A stretch of DNA of 64,000 nt from Paraburkholderia sp. IMGN_8 (GCF_038050405.1 NZ_CP150900.1:4154001-4218000); one strand, 5' to 3'. Shown: positions 27,801 through 36,895, counted from the stretch's first letter. Notes: generated by a model not told the origin, from the letters alone. Numbers and translations are program-made.

Positions 27801-28436
27801 CGGCGTGCGGAAGGTACGGTGGATGCGAAGAGCGAACGCATCACGCGCGCCGTGGCGACGACGTTCTATCGCCTGCTCGCAGTAAAGGACGAATACGAAG
27901 TGGCGCGTCTGCATACGGACAGCGCGTTCCGCGAAGCGCTCGAAGCACAATTCGAAGGGGTTGCCGGCAAGGACTTCGGCATCAATTTCAACCTCGCGCC
28001 GCCAACGCTCGCGCGCCCGAAGCCCGGTGTCAATCCGACCAAGAAGACCTTCGGTCAATGGATGTGGCCGGTGCTCGGCATGCTGGCGAAATGGCGCGGT
28101 CTGCGCGGCACGATGCTCGATCCGTTCGGCCACACGCTCGAGCGCAAGATGGAGCGCGAACTCGCCGACAACTACGAAACGACGCTGCAACGCGCTTTCG
28201 CGAAGCTCAATGCAAACAATGCCGAAGACGTCGCGAAGCTGGCCGACCTGCATGCTCGCGTGCGCGGTTATGGTCACGTGAAGCTGGCGAATCTGGCGGG
28301 CGTGAAGCGTGGCGAGCGCGATCTGGCTGCAAGCTTGCAGATCGAAGCGGCGACGGGTGCGTCGGTGAAGAAGTCGTTGGAAGAGGTGAAGGGCGCCGGG
28401 CAGTTGCGCGGAATTCCGGTGGTCGTGGCGAAGTAA
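24849..28436 (+). CDS. Indolepyruvate ferredoxin oxidoreductase, fused
   Basis: A 1195-residue thiamine-diphosphate and iron-sulfur enzyme that oxidatively decarboxylates aryl pyruvates (from Trp, Phe, Tyr) to aryl-acetyl-CoA. The IorA-like part spans about 1-710: pyrimidine-binding region NTAGFISGYRGSPLG, ThDP region FCSGCPHNTSTKVPEG and NDAVAMTGGQPVDG, and a ferredoxin-like cluster CEGCGDCGVQSNC near 647. The IorB-like gamma domain begins near 730 (LVTGVGGTGVVTVGALI) and a C-terminal DUF6537-type region completes the bacterial fused form. It is a single-gene unit, preceded by a nested inverted repeat and followed by a strong terminator. Confidence 0.92.
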   Translation: MTARLPVDGTPALADYKLSDNLTATRGRIFLTGTQALVRLTLMQRAADKARGMNTAGFISGYRGSPLGMVDQQLWKASKLLTASDIRFLPAINEELGGTAVLGTQRVESDPERTVEGVFAMWYGKGPGVDRAGDALKHGNAYGSSPHGGVLVVAGDDHGCVSSSMPHQSDFALMAWHMPIVNPSNIADMLEFGLYGWALSRFSGAWVGYKAISETVESGSTVDLDALQTEWTIPQDFEAPAGGLHNRWPDLPSLTIESRMHAKLDAVRHFARTNSIDKWIAPSPHANVGIVTCGKAHLDLMETLRRLDLTVADLEAAGVRIYKVGLSFPLEMTRIDAFVSGLSEVLVIEEKGPVIEQQIKDYLYNRTQGARPIVIGKNAEDGAMLLSSLGELRPSRILPVFANWLAKHKPALDRRERVVDLVAPQILSNAADGVKRTPYFCSGCPHNTSTKVPEGSIAQAGIGCHFMASWMERDTTGLIQMGGEGVDWASHSMFTKTRHVFQNLGDGTYFHSGILAIRQAVAAKATITYKILYNDAVAMTGGQPVDGSISVPQIARQVEAEGVSRFVVVSDEPEKYDGHHDLFPKGTTFHHRSEMDTVQRELRDTDGVTVLIYDQTCAAEKRRRRKKGEFPDPDKRLFINEEVCEGCGDCGVQSNCLSVEPVETALGRKRRIDQSSCNKDYSCVNGFCPSFVTVEGGKLKKAAGAAFDPQALAAHVDALPIPATHLDAAPYDILVTGVGGTGVVTVGALISMAAHLEGKSASVLDFMGFAQKGGSVLSFVRFAARDEWLNQVRIDTQQADLLLACDMVVGASADALQTVRHGRTRIVVNTHAIPNATFVQNPDATLHADALLDKMRHAAGPERMSTCDAQALATRFLGDTIGANILMLGYAWQLGLVPVSFAAMMRAIELNNVAVQMNQLAFSIGRLAAEDPAALESLWQARHLAKQAVRVDTLDELIAHREARLQTYGGARYVKRYRALVDAARRAEGTVDAKSERITRAVATTFYRLLAVKDEYEVARLHTDSAFREALEAQFEGVAGKDFGINFNLAPPTLARPKPGVNPTKKTFGQWMWPVLGMLAKWRGLRGTMLDPFGHTLERKMERELADNYETTLQRAFAKLNANNAEDVAKLADLHARVRGYGHVKLANLAGVKRGERDLAASLQIEAATGASVKKSLEEVKGAGQLRGIPVVVAK

Positions 28437-28453
28437 TGTCGCACATGAACGAA

Positions 28454-28493
28454 AAATGCCGCTTCGAGGTGAATCTCGAAGCGGCATTTTTTT
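28454..28493. terminator. Bidirectional rho-independent terminator
   Basis: A perfect 15-bp stem, AAATGCCGCTTCGAG (28454-28468) with CTCGAAGCGGCATTT (28475-28489), loop GTGAAT, followed by T's on the plus strand and preceded by A's, so the minus-strand transcript also ends in U's. It lies between the convergent indolepyruvate oxidoreductase and cutC genes and should serve both. Confidence 0.92.
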
Positions 28494-28503
28494 GCCTGAT
28501 GAT

Positions 28504-29205
28504 TTAGCTACGCACGGCGTCCAGTAGCGCTCTGACTCGCGCGACTTTTGCCGCATCGACTGGCGTGAGGCCATTGCCGCCAACGCGCACGCCGGAACCG
28601 AAGTGCACCGCCTCAACCTGGGTGGCGTGCACAAATCCGGCGACTGCGTCGACGGTCAAGCCCGCGCCCGCCAGCACCGTGCAATGCGAACCTGACGCTT
28701 GCCGCACCAGTGCTCGTATCGTTTCTTCAGCTTGCAGCACCGACGGCTTGCCACCCGAAGTCAGCACGTTCCCAATCGCGTCGAAACCGAGCAGCACGTC
28801 GAACGCTTTTTGCAGATCGCGCGTTTCATCGAACGCGCGATGGAAGGTGATCGCGAGGCCATCCGCCGCATCGATCGCGCGCGCGAGCCCGTCGCGGTCG
28901 ATCTCACCGTCAGCGGTCAGCATGCCGATCACCACGCCGTTGGCGCCTGCCGCCGCAATCGCCCGCACGTCGCGCAGCATCACGGCGTAGTCATCGGCGT
29001 CGAACACGAACGAGCGGCTGTGCGGACGCACGATCACGTTCACTGGAATCCCGGCCGCCGCAACCACCGCTTCGATCAAACCGATGCTCGGCGTCAGGCC
29101 GCCCTCGCCCATCGCGGTGACGAGTTCGATGCGGTTGGCGCCGGCTTGCGCGGCAAGCCGCGCGTCGGCGACGGTGGTGGCGATGACTTCAAGTAAAACG
29201 GACAT
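28504..29205 (-). CDS. cutC: Copper homeostasis protein CutC
   Basis: A 233-residue TIM-barrel protein. EVIATTVADARLAAQAGANRIELVTAMGEGGLTPSIGLI at the N-terminus, VIVRPHSRSFVFDADDYAVM, and FHRAFDETRD are family signatures. CutC is linked to copper tolerance in E. coli, although its direct role is disputed. It sits alone between a shared terminator and the EAL protein gene, 36 bases from the latter's stop on the same strand, so both may be on one transcript. Confidence 0.92.
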   Translation of the reverse strand: MSVLLEVIATTVADARLAAQAGANRIELVTAMGEGGLTPSIGLIEAVVAAAGIPVNVIVRPHSRSFVFDADDYAVMLRDVRAIAAAGANGVVIGMLTADGEIDRDGLARAIDAADGLAITFHRAFDETRDLQKAFDVLLGFDAIGNVLTSGGKPSVLQAEETIRALVRQASGSHCTVLAGAGLTVDAVAGFVHATQVEAVHFGSGVRVGGNGLTPVDAAKVARVRALLDAVRS

Positions 29206-29240
29206 GAGAGCGGCTGAGCGTCGTTAAAAACGACATGATC

Positions 29241-30518
29241 TCAGAACCGCTCTTCGTCGACCCAGTCAATATCGCCGCACAGCACGCAAATCCGCTCGCC
29301 GACACGCGTCGCCACCGACAGCGTCACGCACGGCAACGCCTCATTGATCGACAGATACGGACGCGTCACATGCACGCGTTCCGGCGCATTGATCGCCGCA
29401 CGGAAATACGGACGACGCAGCCAGTTCGCCCCTTGCGCGTCGGCGAGCGGCAGGAAGCGCGTTTCGTGCGCCGCTCGATCGGCGCGCAGCACGACGTTGC
29501 GGCCCGCCTGCCTGCCTTTCGCGTCGAGCAGGAAACAGCGCGCGGCATGATCGAGTGCGAGAAAATTCCAGCACACTTCCTCGAGCGGCTCGCCGGCGGC
29601 CAGCCGTTCCGCGGTGCGCTCGAACGCGCGCAAATACGGCGCGAGCCGGCTCGTGTTGCGGCGTTCGCGCGCCTCGGTCTGATCGCGGTAGCGATCGGTG
29701 AGCTCGCCGATGCATGCCGCCGCATGCGGCGCGTCGGCTGCGCCCGGATTCGGACGGCCGAAGAAAAACCCCTGCACGAAGTCGGCATCGCAAGCGAGCG
29801 CCATCTGCGCTTCGTGTTCGGTTTCGACGCCTTCGATCAGCACCAGTTTGCCCGCCTCGTGCAACAGCGCGACCAGCCCCGGCAGAATCGTCGCCATATC
29901 GGAACGGTGCGCGGCGTGCGACAGCATGATGCGGTCGAGCTTCACGATATCGGGATTCAACTGCCAGATCCGCTCGACATTCGAATGGCCCGCGCCGAAA
30001 TCGTCGAGCGCGATCAGGAAGCCGCGCTCGCGGAACTGGCGCACCGCGTCGGCAAGACGTTCAAGGTCGTCCGCGCGCTGTTCGAGCACTTCGAGCACGA
30101 TGCGCCGCGGCGGCAAATCGAGCCGGCGCAGATTGGCCAGCAACGCGGCGGAGTGATACGGATCGGTGAGCGCGCCGGGATGGACGTTCAGGAACAGCCA
30201 CTCCCGCTCGGCGCCGAGCACCTTGAAGTTTTCCAGATGCAGCGTCTGGGCCAGCCGGTCCAATTGAAGAATGTCGCCCAGCCGCGCCGCCTCGCCGAAT
30301 ACGTCGAGCGGCGACACGGGCCGGTCCAGCGCGTCGTGCGCGCGCAGCAAGCCCTCGTAACCGACCGCCCGCATATGCGACAGGCTGAAAATCGGTTGAA
30401 ACACGCTGGTCAATGTCAGTTCGCCGTGCTGCACGGAGAAGCGTTCGAGCCCCGAGGTCACTTCGACCTCGAAGCCATGCGGCGCGGCGGCCGTTCTTTC
30501 CTGTTGCGCAATCGTCAT
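29241..30518 (-). CDS. EAL-domain cyclic-di-GMP phosphodiesterase with C-terminal sensor region
   Basis: A 425-residue cytoplasmic protein. The EAL domain spans about 35-260 with Glu55 in YEGLLR, Asn111 (FLNVHP), Glu143 (LEVLEQ), Asp172-Asp173 (ALDDFGAGHSN), Lys193 (VKLDR) and Glu229 (LIEGVE), so the metal-binding set is complete and hydrolysis of c-di-GMP to pGpG is expected. Residues about 290-425 form a second domain (ARCFLLDAKGRQAG, RPYFRAAINAPERVHVTRPYLSI) resembling the PDC/Cache-like C-terminal domain of YkuI-type proteins, probably a ligand sensor. GAGAGGAT precedes the ATG. Confidence 0.88.
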   Translation of the reverse strand: MTIAQQERTAAAPHGFEVEVTSGLERFSVQHGELTLTSVFQPIFSLSHMRAVGYEGLLRAHDALDRPVSPLDVFGEAARLGDILQLDRLAQTLHLENFKVLGAEREWLFLNVHPGALTDPYHSAALLANLRRLDLPPRRIVLEVLEQRADDLERLADAVRQFRERGFLIALDDFGAGHSNVERIWQLNPDIVKLDRIMLSHAAHRSDMATILPGLVALLHEAGKLVLIEGVETEHEAQMALACDADFVQGFFFGRPNPGAADAPHAAACIGELTDRYRDQTEARERRNTSRLAPYLRAFERTAERLAAGEPLEEVCWNFLALDHAARCFLLDAKGRQAGRNVVLRADRAAHETRFLPLADAQGANWLRRPYFRAAINAPERVHVTRPYLSINEALPCVTLSVATRVGERICVLCGDIDWVDEERF

Positions 30519-30911
30519 GCAATCCTCTCACGCGAGAGCCGGGCCGGTCCGAACGCGGAAGCGAACAACCACGGCGCCGTTTCTCAAAATGTGCGTCATC
30601 GATATTGCTTAAGCAAGCTCCGTGCGCACGCTGGCGCACATTCGAATGAAATTCGCATGAAAGATTGCACCGACAGAATGGTCCATGCGTCGGGTGTGGG
30701 CGCGGCGCGCACCGTTGCGGTGCATTGCCTTCCATAGGCGCTTGTTGCCGGGATGCACAGTGCCTTGCCCGCCGGACGATGGTGACAAGCGTTGTCGGGA
30801 TAAACTTCAGCCTTACGTTTTCCTTTTACACCCTTGCTCCTCGTGACTGAACCGCGGCGACATCGTCGATGATGACAGAGGAAACGCCGTTATATCTCCA
30901 GAAATAGACCG
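30519..30911. other. Divergent intergenic region
   Basis: About 390 bases between the EAL gene and the antiporter gene. No gene, hairpin or repeat is convincing; it should hold both promoters. Confidence 0.35.
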
Positions 30912-32567
30912 ATGGAAATTGTCTTTACCGTATTGATTCTTTTGCTTGCAGTCGCCGCTTCCGGCGTCGCGACCCGGCTGCTTCCGTTTGCGTTACCGCT
31001 GCCGCTCGTACAGATTGCGATCGGTTCGTTGCTCGCATGGCCGAGGCTCGAACTGCACGTCACCTTCGACCCGGAAATTTTCATGATGCTGTTCATTCCG
31101 CCGCTGCTGTTCGCGGACGGATGGCGCATACCCAAGCGCGAGTTGTTCATGGCGCGCCGCGCCATCCTGATGCTCGCGCTCGGGCTGGTGTTCATGACGG
31201 TGCTGGCGGTCGGCTATTTCGTGCATGCGCTGGTGCCCTCGATCTCGTTGCCGGTCGCGTTCGCGCTCGCCGCCGTGCTCTCGCCGACTGACGCGGTGGC
31301 GCTCAGCGGCATCGTCGGCAAGGGCAGGATTCCGGGGCGGCTGATGCACATCCTCGAAGGCGAAGCGTTGATGAACGACGCGTCGGGCCTTGTTGCGTTG
31401 AAGTTTGCGATTGCGGCGGCGTTGACCGGCGTATTTTCGCTGCGCGACGCGTCGATCAGCTTCGTGATTATCGCGGTGGGCGGTCTCGCGATCGGCGCGG
31501 CGGTGAGCTGGTTGTTCAGCATCGTATCGGCGCGCTTTCTGATCGTCACCGAAGAAGGCGACCCGGCGCCGGGCGTTGTGATGACGCTGCTGATTCCGTT
31601 CGCCGCGTATCTGATCGCCGAGCGCTTCGAATTGTCGGGCATTCTGGCCGCGGTTGCAGCCGGCATGATGATGAATTACGCGGGCGTTGCTCACGCCGGA
31701 CCGGTGGCGTCGCGTGTTCGCGCTGCCAGCACGTGGACGATGATCGAGTTTGTCTTCAACGGCATGGTGTTCATTCTGTTGGGGCTGCAGCTTCCGCACA
31801 TTCTTGGCCGGGCGTTGCTCGACGCGCACGAGACCAGCAACACGCAGGTGTGGCTGCTGATCGGCTACATCGCCGCGGTGGCCGCGGCGCTCTACGCGAT
31901 GCGTTTCGTCTGGGTGTGGCTGCTGCGCTGGTTCGCGAGCCGCGGCGCGGCGAAGCACGGCATGACGAATGCGGTGCCGGGACTACGCACGGTGACCGTG
32001 ACGACGGTGGCGGGCGTGCGCGGCGCGGTGACGCTGGCGGGCGTGTTGTCGTTGCCGGAAGTGTTGCCGGGAGGCACGCCGCTGCCGGGACGGGACCTGG
32101 CGATTTTCATCGCGTCGGGGGTGATTCTGACGTCGCTGTTGGTGGCGGTGGTGGCATTGCCGTTGTTGCTGCGAGGCTGGCGGAGGGGGAAGGATCCGCA
32201 TGCTGCGGAGGAAACGCTGGCGAGGACGCATGCGGCGCAGGCCGCGATTCGCGCGGTTGATGCATTGCATGACGCTGAGTGTGCGGATCTTGATGAATCG
32301 GCATCGGCATATGCGGCGGATGTCACCGCCAGGGTGATGGATTTGTATCGGCGAAGGCTCGCTACGCTTGGAGATGAGCAGGAACCGCGGGAGTTGGCGC
32401 GGCGTTCCGATGCGCTTGAATTTCGGATGAAGTTGGCGGCGATGAGAGCAGAGAGGAAGGCGCTGCTTGCGCTGCGGAATACGCAGAAGATTAATGATGA
32501 GACTTTGAATAAGTTAATGAGGGAAGTGGATTTGTTCGAGACTGCGCTTACTAGTCGAAGTAGGTAA
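30912..32567 (+). CDS. CPA1-family Na+/H+ antiporter, YjcE-like
   Basis: A 551-residue monovalent cation/proton antiporter. Twelve or so hydrophobic segments occupy residues 1-410, with FIPPLLFADGWRIPKRE, FALAAVLSPTDAVALSGIVGKGRIP and LEGEALMNDASGLVALKFA (the ND pair of the ion site), LIAERFELSGILAAVAAGM, and VRGAVTLAGVLSLPE. The last about 130 residues are a charged cytoplasmic tail. Length and motif order agree closely with E. coli YjcE. It would exchange internal Na+ or K+ for protons. Codon use drifts to relaxed third positions near the 3' end, adjacent to repeat copy B. Confidence 0.9.
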   Translation: MEIVFTVLILLLAVAASGVATRLLPFALPLPLVQIAIGSLLAWPRLELHVTFDPEIFMMLFIPPLLFADGWRIPKRELFMARRAILMLALGLVFMTVLAVGYFVHALVPSISLPVAFALAAVLSPTDAVALSGIVGKGRIPGRLMHILEGEALMNDASGLVALKFAIAAALTGVFSLRDASISFVIIAVGGLAIGAAVSWLFSIVSARFLIVTEEGDPAPGVVMTLLIPFAAYLIAERFELSGILAAVAAGMMMNYAGVAHAGPVASRVRAASTWTMIEFVFNGMVFILLGLQLPHILGRALLDAHETSNTQVWLLIGYIAAVAAALYAMRFVWVWLLRWFASRGAAKHGMTNAVPGLRTVTVTTVAGVRGAVTLAGVLSLPEVLPGGTPLPGRDLAIFIASGVILTSLLVAVVALPLLLRGWRRGKDPHAAEETLARTHAAQAAIRAVDALHDAECADLDESASAYAADVTARVMDLYRRRLATLGDEQEPRELARRSDALEFRMKLAAMRAERKALLALRNTQKINDETLNKLMREVDLFETALTSRSR

Positions 32568-32577
32568 GCGTAAGTGG

Positions 32578-33398
32578 TTTTTTTGCCTTCGCGGCGCTTG
32601 TGTCTGTGTGCCTGCGGTGTTGGCCTTTCCTTGATTTCTTAGTGGTCTATTAGCTTCGCCCCTGTGCGGGGCAGGCACTTACTTTCTTTGCCGCCGCAAA
32701 GAAAGTAAGCAAAGAAAGCGGCTTCACACCGCTAACCCTTAAGCGGGTCCCCTGGCTTGGAGGAGGCAGTGGAGCATCTGGAATCAGTGTTCTCGCACAC
32801 TCCGCCCTCGTGACAAGGCAGTCATTCTTCCGGCGGCGCTGCGCGCGCCGTGGCGGTACTTCTCAAAACCGATAGCGAATTGGCGTCTCCGGTGTCATCC
32901 TTCCCGCCTCGCACTACGTGCTCGTCGGAACGGTCTGCAAGGGAAACCAGGGGCTTAGTTTGTGCGCGGTGGGGCCATCGGCTGCACCACGGCGGTACGC
33001 CATCGAGCTATCACGGTGGAGTGAGCGCCGACAAGCATTTCGAATGCGCATGAATCTCCCCATTGCAGCGATGCGCGCATTACCGCGGCGGCAAAACGTG
33101 GCGAGCGGTTTTGTGAAGTACCGCCACGGCGCGCGCAGCGCCGCCGGAAGAATGACTGCCTTGTCACGAGGGCGGAGTGTGCGAGAACACCGATTCCAGA
33201 TGCTCCACTACCTCCTCCAAGCCAGGGGACCCGCTTAAGAGTTAGCGGTGTGAAGCCGCTTTCTTTGCTTACTTTCTTTGCGGCGGCAAAGAAAGTAAGT
33301 GCCTGCCCCGCACAGGGGCGACGCTAATCGACCACTAAGAAATCAAGGAAAGGCCAACGCCGCAGGCACACAGACATAAGCGCCGCGTAGGCAAAAAA
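32578..33398. repeat. Long inverted-repeat element, copy B
   Basis: The same element as copy A: arms 32578-32862 and 33115-33398. Its spacer is about 250 bases. The spacer segment beginning ACCGATAGCGAA next to the left arm corresponds to the reverse complement of the segment next to the right arm of copy A (about 22265-22396), so the core lies in opposite orientation relative to copy A. The element fits exactly between the antiporter stop (32567) and the rutG stop (33403). Confidence 0.85.
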
Positions 33399-33402
33399 AC
33401 CC

Positions 33403-34710
33403 TTAAACCAAAGCCCCCTTCACAGCCTTCCGCCGAAGAAGAGCATACAAAATGATCGCTCCAAAGGTAGCGGTACCGATACCACCTAACCCAAATCCAC
33501 CGAGCTTCAGCGAAAAATCCCCTGCCCCAAGCACCAACGTCACCGCCGCAACAATCAAATTCCGATTATCGGAAAAATCAACCTTATTAACGACCCAAAT
33601 CCTGGCGCCGGTAACGGCAATCAACCCAAACACAACAATCGACACCCCACCCAGCACCGGCCCGGGAATCGTCTGAATCACTGCCCCGAACTTCGGCGAA
33701 AAGCCCAGAACCAAAGCAATGAGTGCAGCAACAACAAACACCAGCGTCGAATAAATCTTGGTCACAGCCATCACACCGATGTTCTCGGCATAAGTCGTCA
33801 CCCCCGTGCCACCCGCGGCGCCAGAAACAATCGTCGCGAGTCCGTCGCCAAGAAAAGCACGCCCCACATAACGGTCAAGGTTCTGACCGGTCATCGCACT
33901 CACCGCCTTGATATGCCCAAGATTCTCAGCAACAAGAATCACGGCGATCGGCGCGAGCAACGTCATCGCCTGCACGTTGAAAACAGGCGCGGTGAAATGC
34001 GGCATGCCGAACCACGCAGCATTCGCGACAATCGAGAAGTCAATCGGCTTACCCATGCCGAGCCCGTTCGTCACGATCGCGTAAATCACGTACGCCATCA
34101 GCAGACCAACCAGAATCAACAGGCGCTGCAACATGCCGCGCGCAAACACCGCCACCGCGCCGACACAAAGCACCGTAACCAGCGCCATCCACGAATCGAA
34201 GTTGCTGCCGCTCACGCCATGTACCGCGATCGGCGCAAGATTCAACCCGATCACGCAGACGATCGCCCCCGTCACGACCGGCGGCATCAGCGTTTCAATC
34301 CATCGGGTGCCCACCGCCGACACGATCAGCCCGATAACCGCGTACACCGCCCCGCACGCGATGATCCCGCCCAGCGCAACCGGAATGTTCATATTGGGCC
34401 CATGTCCGCCGTACCCCGTCACCGCGATCACCAGTCCGATGAACGAGAAACTCGAACCGAGATAGCTCGGCACGCGGCCACCCACCAGCACGAAGAACAG
34501 CAACGTGCCGATCCCCGACATGAAAATGCACAGATTCGGATCGAAACCCATCAGCAGCGGCGCGAGCACGGTCGAGCCGAACATCGCGACGACGTGCTGG
34601 ACGCCCATCGCGAACATCTGCGGCCACGCGAGCCGCTCGTCAGTGCCGACGATCCGGCCTTCGGCGGCGTTCGGCTGGGCGCGCCAGCGGGGAAAGTAGG
34701 AATCGGCCAT
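33403..34710 (-). CDS. rutG: NCS2-family pyrimidine permease RutG-like
   Basis: A 435-residue nucleobase:proton symporter with about 14 membrane segments. It resembles E. coli RutG more than UraA: the N-terminal VGTDERLAWPQMFAMGVQHVVAMFGSTVL, LMGFDPNLCIFMSGIGTLLFF, GGRVPSYLGSSFSFIGLV, the transport motif VAENLGHIKAVSAMTGQNLD and GGTGVTTYAENIGVMAVTKIYST are colinear. Uracil or a related pyrimidine is the likely substrate; xanthine cannot be excluded. The rest of the rut pathway is not in the window. AGAGGAGAAC precedes the ATG, and a GC-rich hairpin lies in the leader. Confidence 0.88.
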   Translation of the reverse strand: MADSYFPRWRAQPNAAEGRIVGTDERLAWPQMFAMGVQHVVAMFGSTVLAPLLMGFDPNLCIFMSGIGTLLFFVLVGGRVPSYLGSSFSFIGLVIAVTGYGGHGPNMNIPVALGGIIACGAVYAVIGLIVSAVGTRWIETLMPPVVTGAIVCVIGLNLAPIAVHGVSGSNFDSWMALVTVLCVGAVAVFARGMLQRLLILVGLLMAYVIYAIVTNGLGMGKPIDFSIVANAAWFGMPHFTAPVFNVQAMTLLAPIAVILVAENLGHIKAVSAMTGQNLDRYVGRAFLGDGLATIVSGAAGGTGVTTYAENIGVMAVTKIYSTLVFVVAALIALVLGFSPKFGAVIQTIPGPVLGGVSIVVFGLIAVTGARIWVVNKVDFSDNRNLIVAAVTLVLGAGDFSLKLGGFGLGGIGTATFGAIILYALLRRKAVKGALV

Positions 34711-34745
34711 GGCGGGGGTTCTCCTCTGTCGGCGTTATGGTGGAG

Positions 34746-34764
34746 GGCGCCGGAAAACGGCGCC
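34746..34764 (-). promoter_or_regulatory. GC hairpin in the rutG leader
   Basis: A perfect seven-base stem GGCGCCG/CGGCGCC with an A-rich loop, 36 bases before the rutG start. There is no T tract, so it is not a simple terminator; it may be a leader structure or just the end of the upstream chemoreceptor transcript. Confidence 0.35.
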
Positions 34765-34886
34765 GTCTTTGAATTACGCGCGAGTGTACGGAGTGCCAAT
34801 AGCCCTGGCAAGCGCGGCGAAAAGCACGGCAACACCCGCGCTGACAGACGCAGTGAACAGCATGTCCACCCAAATCACGGACGCAA

Positions 34887-36452
34887 TCACCACTGCCGCG
34901 CTTCCAGCGAGAACACCGTGACGGCCGACTTCAACTGCCTTGCCTGGTCCGCCATCGACGCCGCCGCCGCCGCGGCCTGCTCGACCAGCGCGGCATTCTG
35001 TTGGGTCACGTCGTCCATCTGCGCGACCGCGCGGTTCACTTCCTCGATGCCGGTGCTTTGCTCCTGCGACGCCGACGAAATCTCGCCCATGATGTCGGTC
35101 ACGCGTTTGACCGCATGTGTGACTTCGGCCATCGTCTGACCGGCGCGCTCGGCCAGTTCGGCGCCGCTTCCCACACGCGCCGTGGAGCGCTCGATCAACT
35201 CCTTGATCTCCTTGGCCGATACCGCGCTGCGCTGCGCGAGCGAACGCACTTCGCCGGCTACCACCGCAAAGCCGCGCCCCTGTTCGCCAGCACGCGCCGC
35301 CTCCACCGCCGCGTTCAGCGCGAGGATGTTGGTCTGGAACGCGATGCCTTCGATCACCGCAATGATGTCGGTCATCCGCTTCGAACCCGCAGCCAGTTCA
35401 CGCATCGTTTCGACCACGTCGCCGACCAGGCTGCTGCCACGCGCCGCCACTTCCGACGCGCCATGCGCTACACCACCCGCCTGCTGCGCGTTCTCGGCGT
35501 TCATCTTCACCGTCGAGGTCAGTTGCTGCATGCTCGACGCGGTTTCCTGCAGCGCGGCGGCCTGCTCTTCGGTGCGTTGCGACAAATCAGTGTTGCCCTG
35601 CGCGATCTCGCCCGATGCCAGCAGGATCGATTCGCTCGACTCGCTGATGCCGGACACGATGCCCGCGAGGCGCTCACGCATGTTGCGCAACGCGAACAGC
35701 ATGCTGGAGGTGTCGCCGGTGCGAGTGTCGACACGCACGCTCAGGTCTCCATCCGCGATACGGTTGGCGATATGCATCGCGTAATCGGGCTCGCCGCCAA
35801 GCTGACGCGACAGGCGCCCCGCGATCACCGCCGCGAGCAACGTACCTGCCACGATCGCGCCCAGCACCAACGCGAGCATCGCGACGCGCATGTGCCGATA
35901 CCCGGCAGTGGCGTCCTGCTGCGCTTCATTGGCTTGCTGACGGCGATAGTCGATCAGCGCCGTGATGCGATCGCGCAGCGCCTCGCTCGACGCAATCGCG
36001 CGGCGCACGAGTTCATTGTTATCGACGCCGGCCGGGACCGGTTCGAGGCCGATCTGCTGATGCACGATGCCCTCCCACACCGCCGACTTGCGCAGCACCT
36101 CGTCGAACATTTCCTGACCCTTGCTGGTCGCGATCGTCGCGCGGTACTGGTCGTACGCGCCGTGCATGCTCTTGAGCGAACCGACAATGCCGTCCTTCAA
36201 CTTTTGACGGCCGGCGTCGTCGCTGGCGTAGCCGAGATTCGCCGCGGCAAGATCGGAGTCGATCTTGTGGCGGTTCGCTTCTTCCATCCAGTAAAGCCCG
36301 TTCATGTGCTGATCGCAGATGGCATCAGTAATGCCATGCATCGACGACAGCGTCGTCAGCGAAGTCCCGCCGATCACGACGCAGAACCCGATCACAACGG
36401 CAAACGCCAGCAGCAGCTTCTTGAATACGGTCATGCGGTCGAACCACTTCAT
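34887..36452 (-). CDS. Methyl-accepting chemotaxis protein
   Basis: A 521-residue Tar/Tsr-type chemoreceptor. A cytoplasmic stub and first membrane segment ([22 protein letters not shown]) lead into a four-helix-bundle periplasmic sensor (about 35-185), second membrane segment ([21 protein letters not shown]), HAMP region, and the signalling hairpin with the highly conserved tip [31 protein letters not shown] at about 375-405. Methylation helices flank it ([17 protein letters not shown]). No cheA/cheW genes are nearby. The ligand is unknown; the sensor resembles the 4HB_MCP class. Confidence 0.93.
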   Translation of the reverse strand: MKWFDRMTVFKKLLLAFAVVIGFCVVIGGTSLTTLSSMHGITDAICDQHMNGLYWMEEANRHKIDSDLAAANLGYASDDAGRQKLKDGIVGSLKSMHGAYDQYRATIATSKGQEMFDEVLRKSAVWEGIVHQQIGLEPVPAGVDNNELVRRAIASSEALRDRITALIDYRRQQANEAQQDATAGYRHMRVAMLALVLGAIVAGTLLAAVIAGRLSRQLGGEPDYAMHIANRIADGDLSVRVDTRTGDTSSMLFALRNMRERLAGIVSGISESSESILLASGEIAQGNTDLSQRTEEQAAALQETASSMQQLTSTVKMNAENAQQAGGVAHGASEVAARGSSLVGDVVETMRELAAGSKRMTDIIAVIEGIAFQTNILALNAAVEAARAGEQGRGFAVVAGEVRSLAQRSAVSAKEIKELIERSTARVGSGAELAERAGQTMAEVTHAVKRVTDIMGEISSASQEQSTGIEEVNRAVAQMDDVTQQNAALVEQAAAAAASMADQARQLKSAVTVFSLEARQW

Positions 36453-36816
36453 TTCACATCCTTCAAAAGTCCTGACGGGACGCGCGCCGCTGCGCGATGG
36501 CGAGACAGTTCGCGACTTTTCACGTTTTTCAAATACGCAGCGGCGCGTCCATCTCTTTTACGGCGGCCAAAAGAGAGACCTGAAGCGAGAAATGCCGGGA
36601 ATAACTGGGACAGGATGCTGTAAGCAATGCTCGACGCGCGGGGCCAGTTCGGAGAAACCGACGGTCGCTCGCTGTGCCGCAGAGGCGACGCTGGCGCGGT
36701 GTGTGGGGATTGGGAGTTGTCTGATATATCCGCGGCAGCCGGACTCTTAAACTTTCTTTTGCTGCGTTCACCTCCATGAGTAAGCGCATGCGATGTTGTT
36801 GTAACTCTCCGACTTT
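36453..36816. other. Gene-free stretch, possible sRNA locus
   Basis: About 360 bases between the chemoreceptor start and a plus-strand terminator at 36817. Short frames here lack protein-like composition. Because a terminator follows on the plus strand without an upstream plus-strand gene, a small RNA or leader transcript could start in this interval. Around 36776 a short frame begins with a run of three cysteine codons (ATGAGTAAGCGCATGCGA then TGT three times) but has no Shine-Dalgarno. Confidence 0.35.
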
Positions 36817-36850
36817 CCGCTCACGCTTCCCCGGTGTGAGCGGTTTTTTT
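36817..36850 (+). terminator. Rho-independent terminator on the plus strand without an upstream gene
   Basis: Stem CCGCTCAC (36817-36824) with GTGAGCGG (36836-36843) followed by seven T's. On the minus strand it has no T tract, so it does not serve the DUF2239 gene that ends at 36896. It therefore points to an unannotated plus-strand transcript. Confidence 0.75.
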
Positions 36851-36895
36851 GCCTATCCGTTTTTGTCGCCGACGGGCTCGGACTGTTGTTCGGCG

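Noticed and set aside
36529..36789. 86-codon minus-strand frame between the chemoreceptor and DUF2239 genes
   Set aside because: Arg/Leu-rich composition, no start signal and overlap with a likely small-RNA locus.
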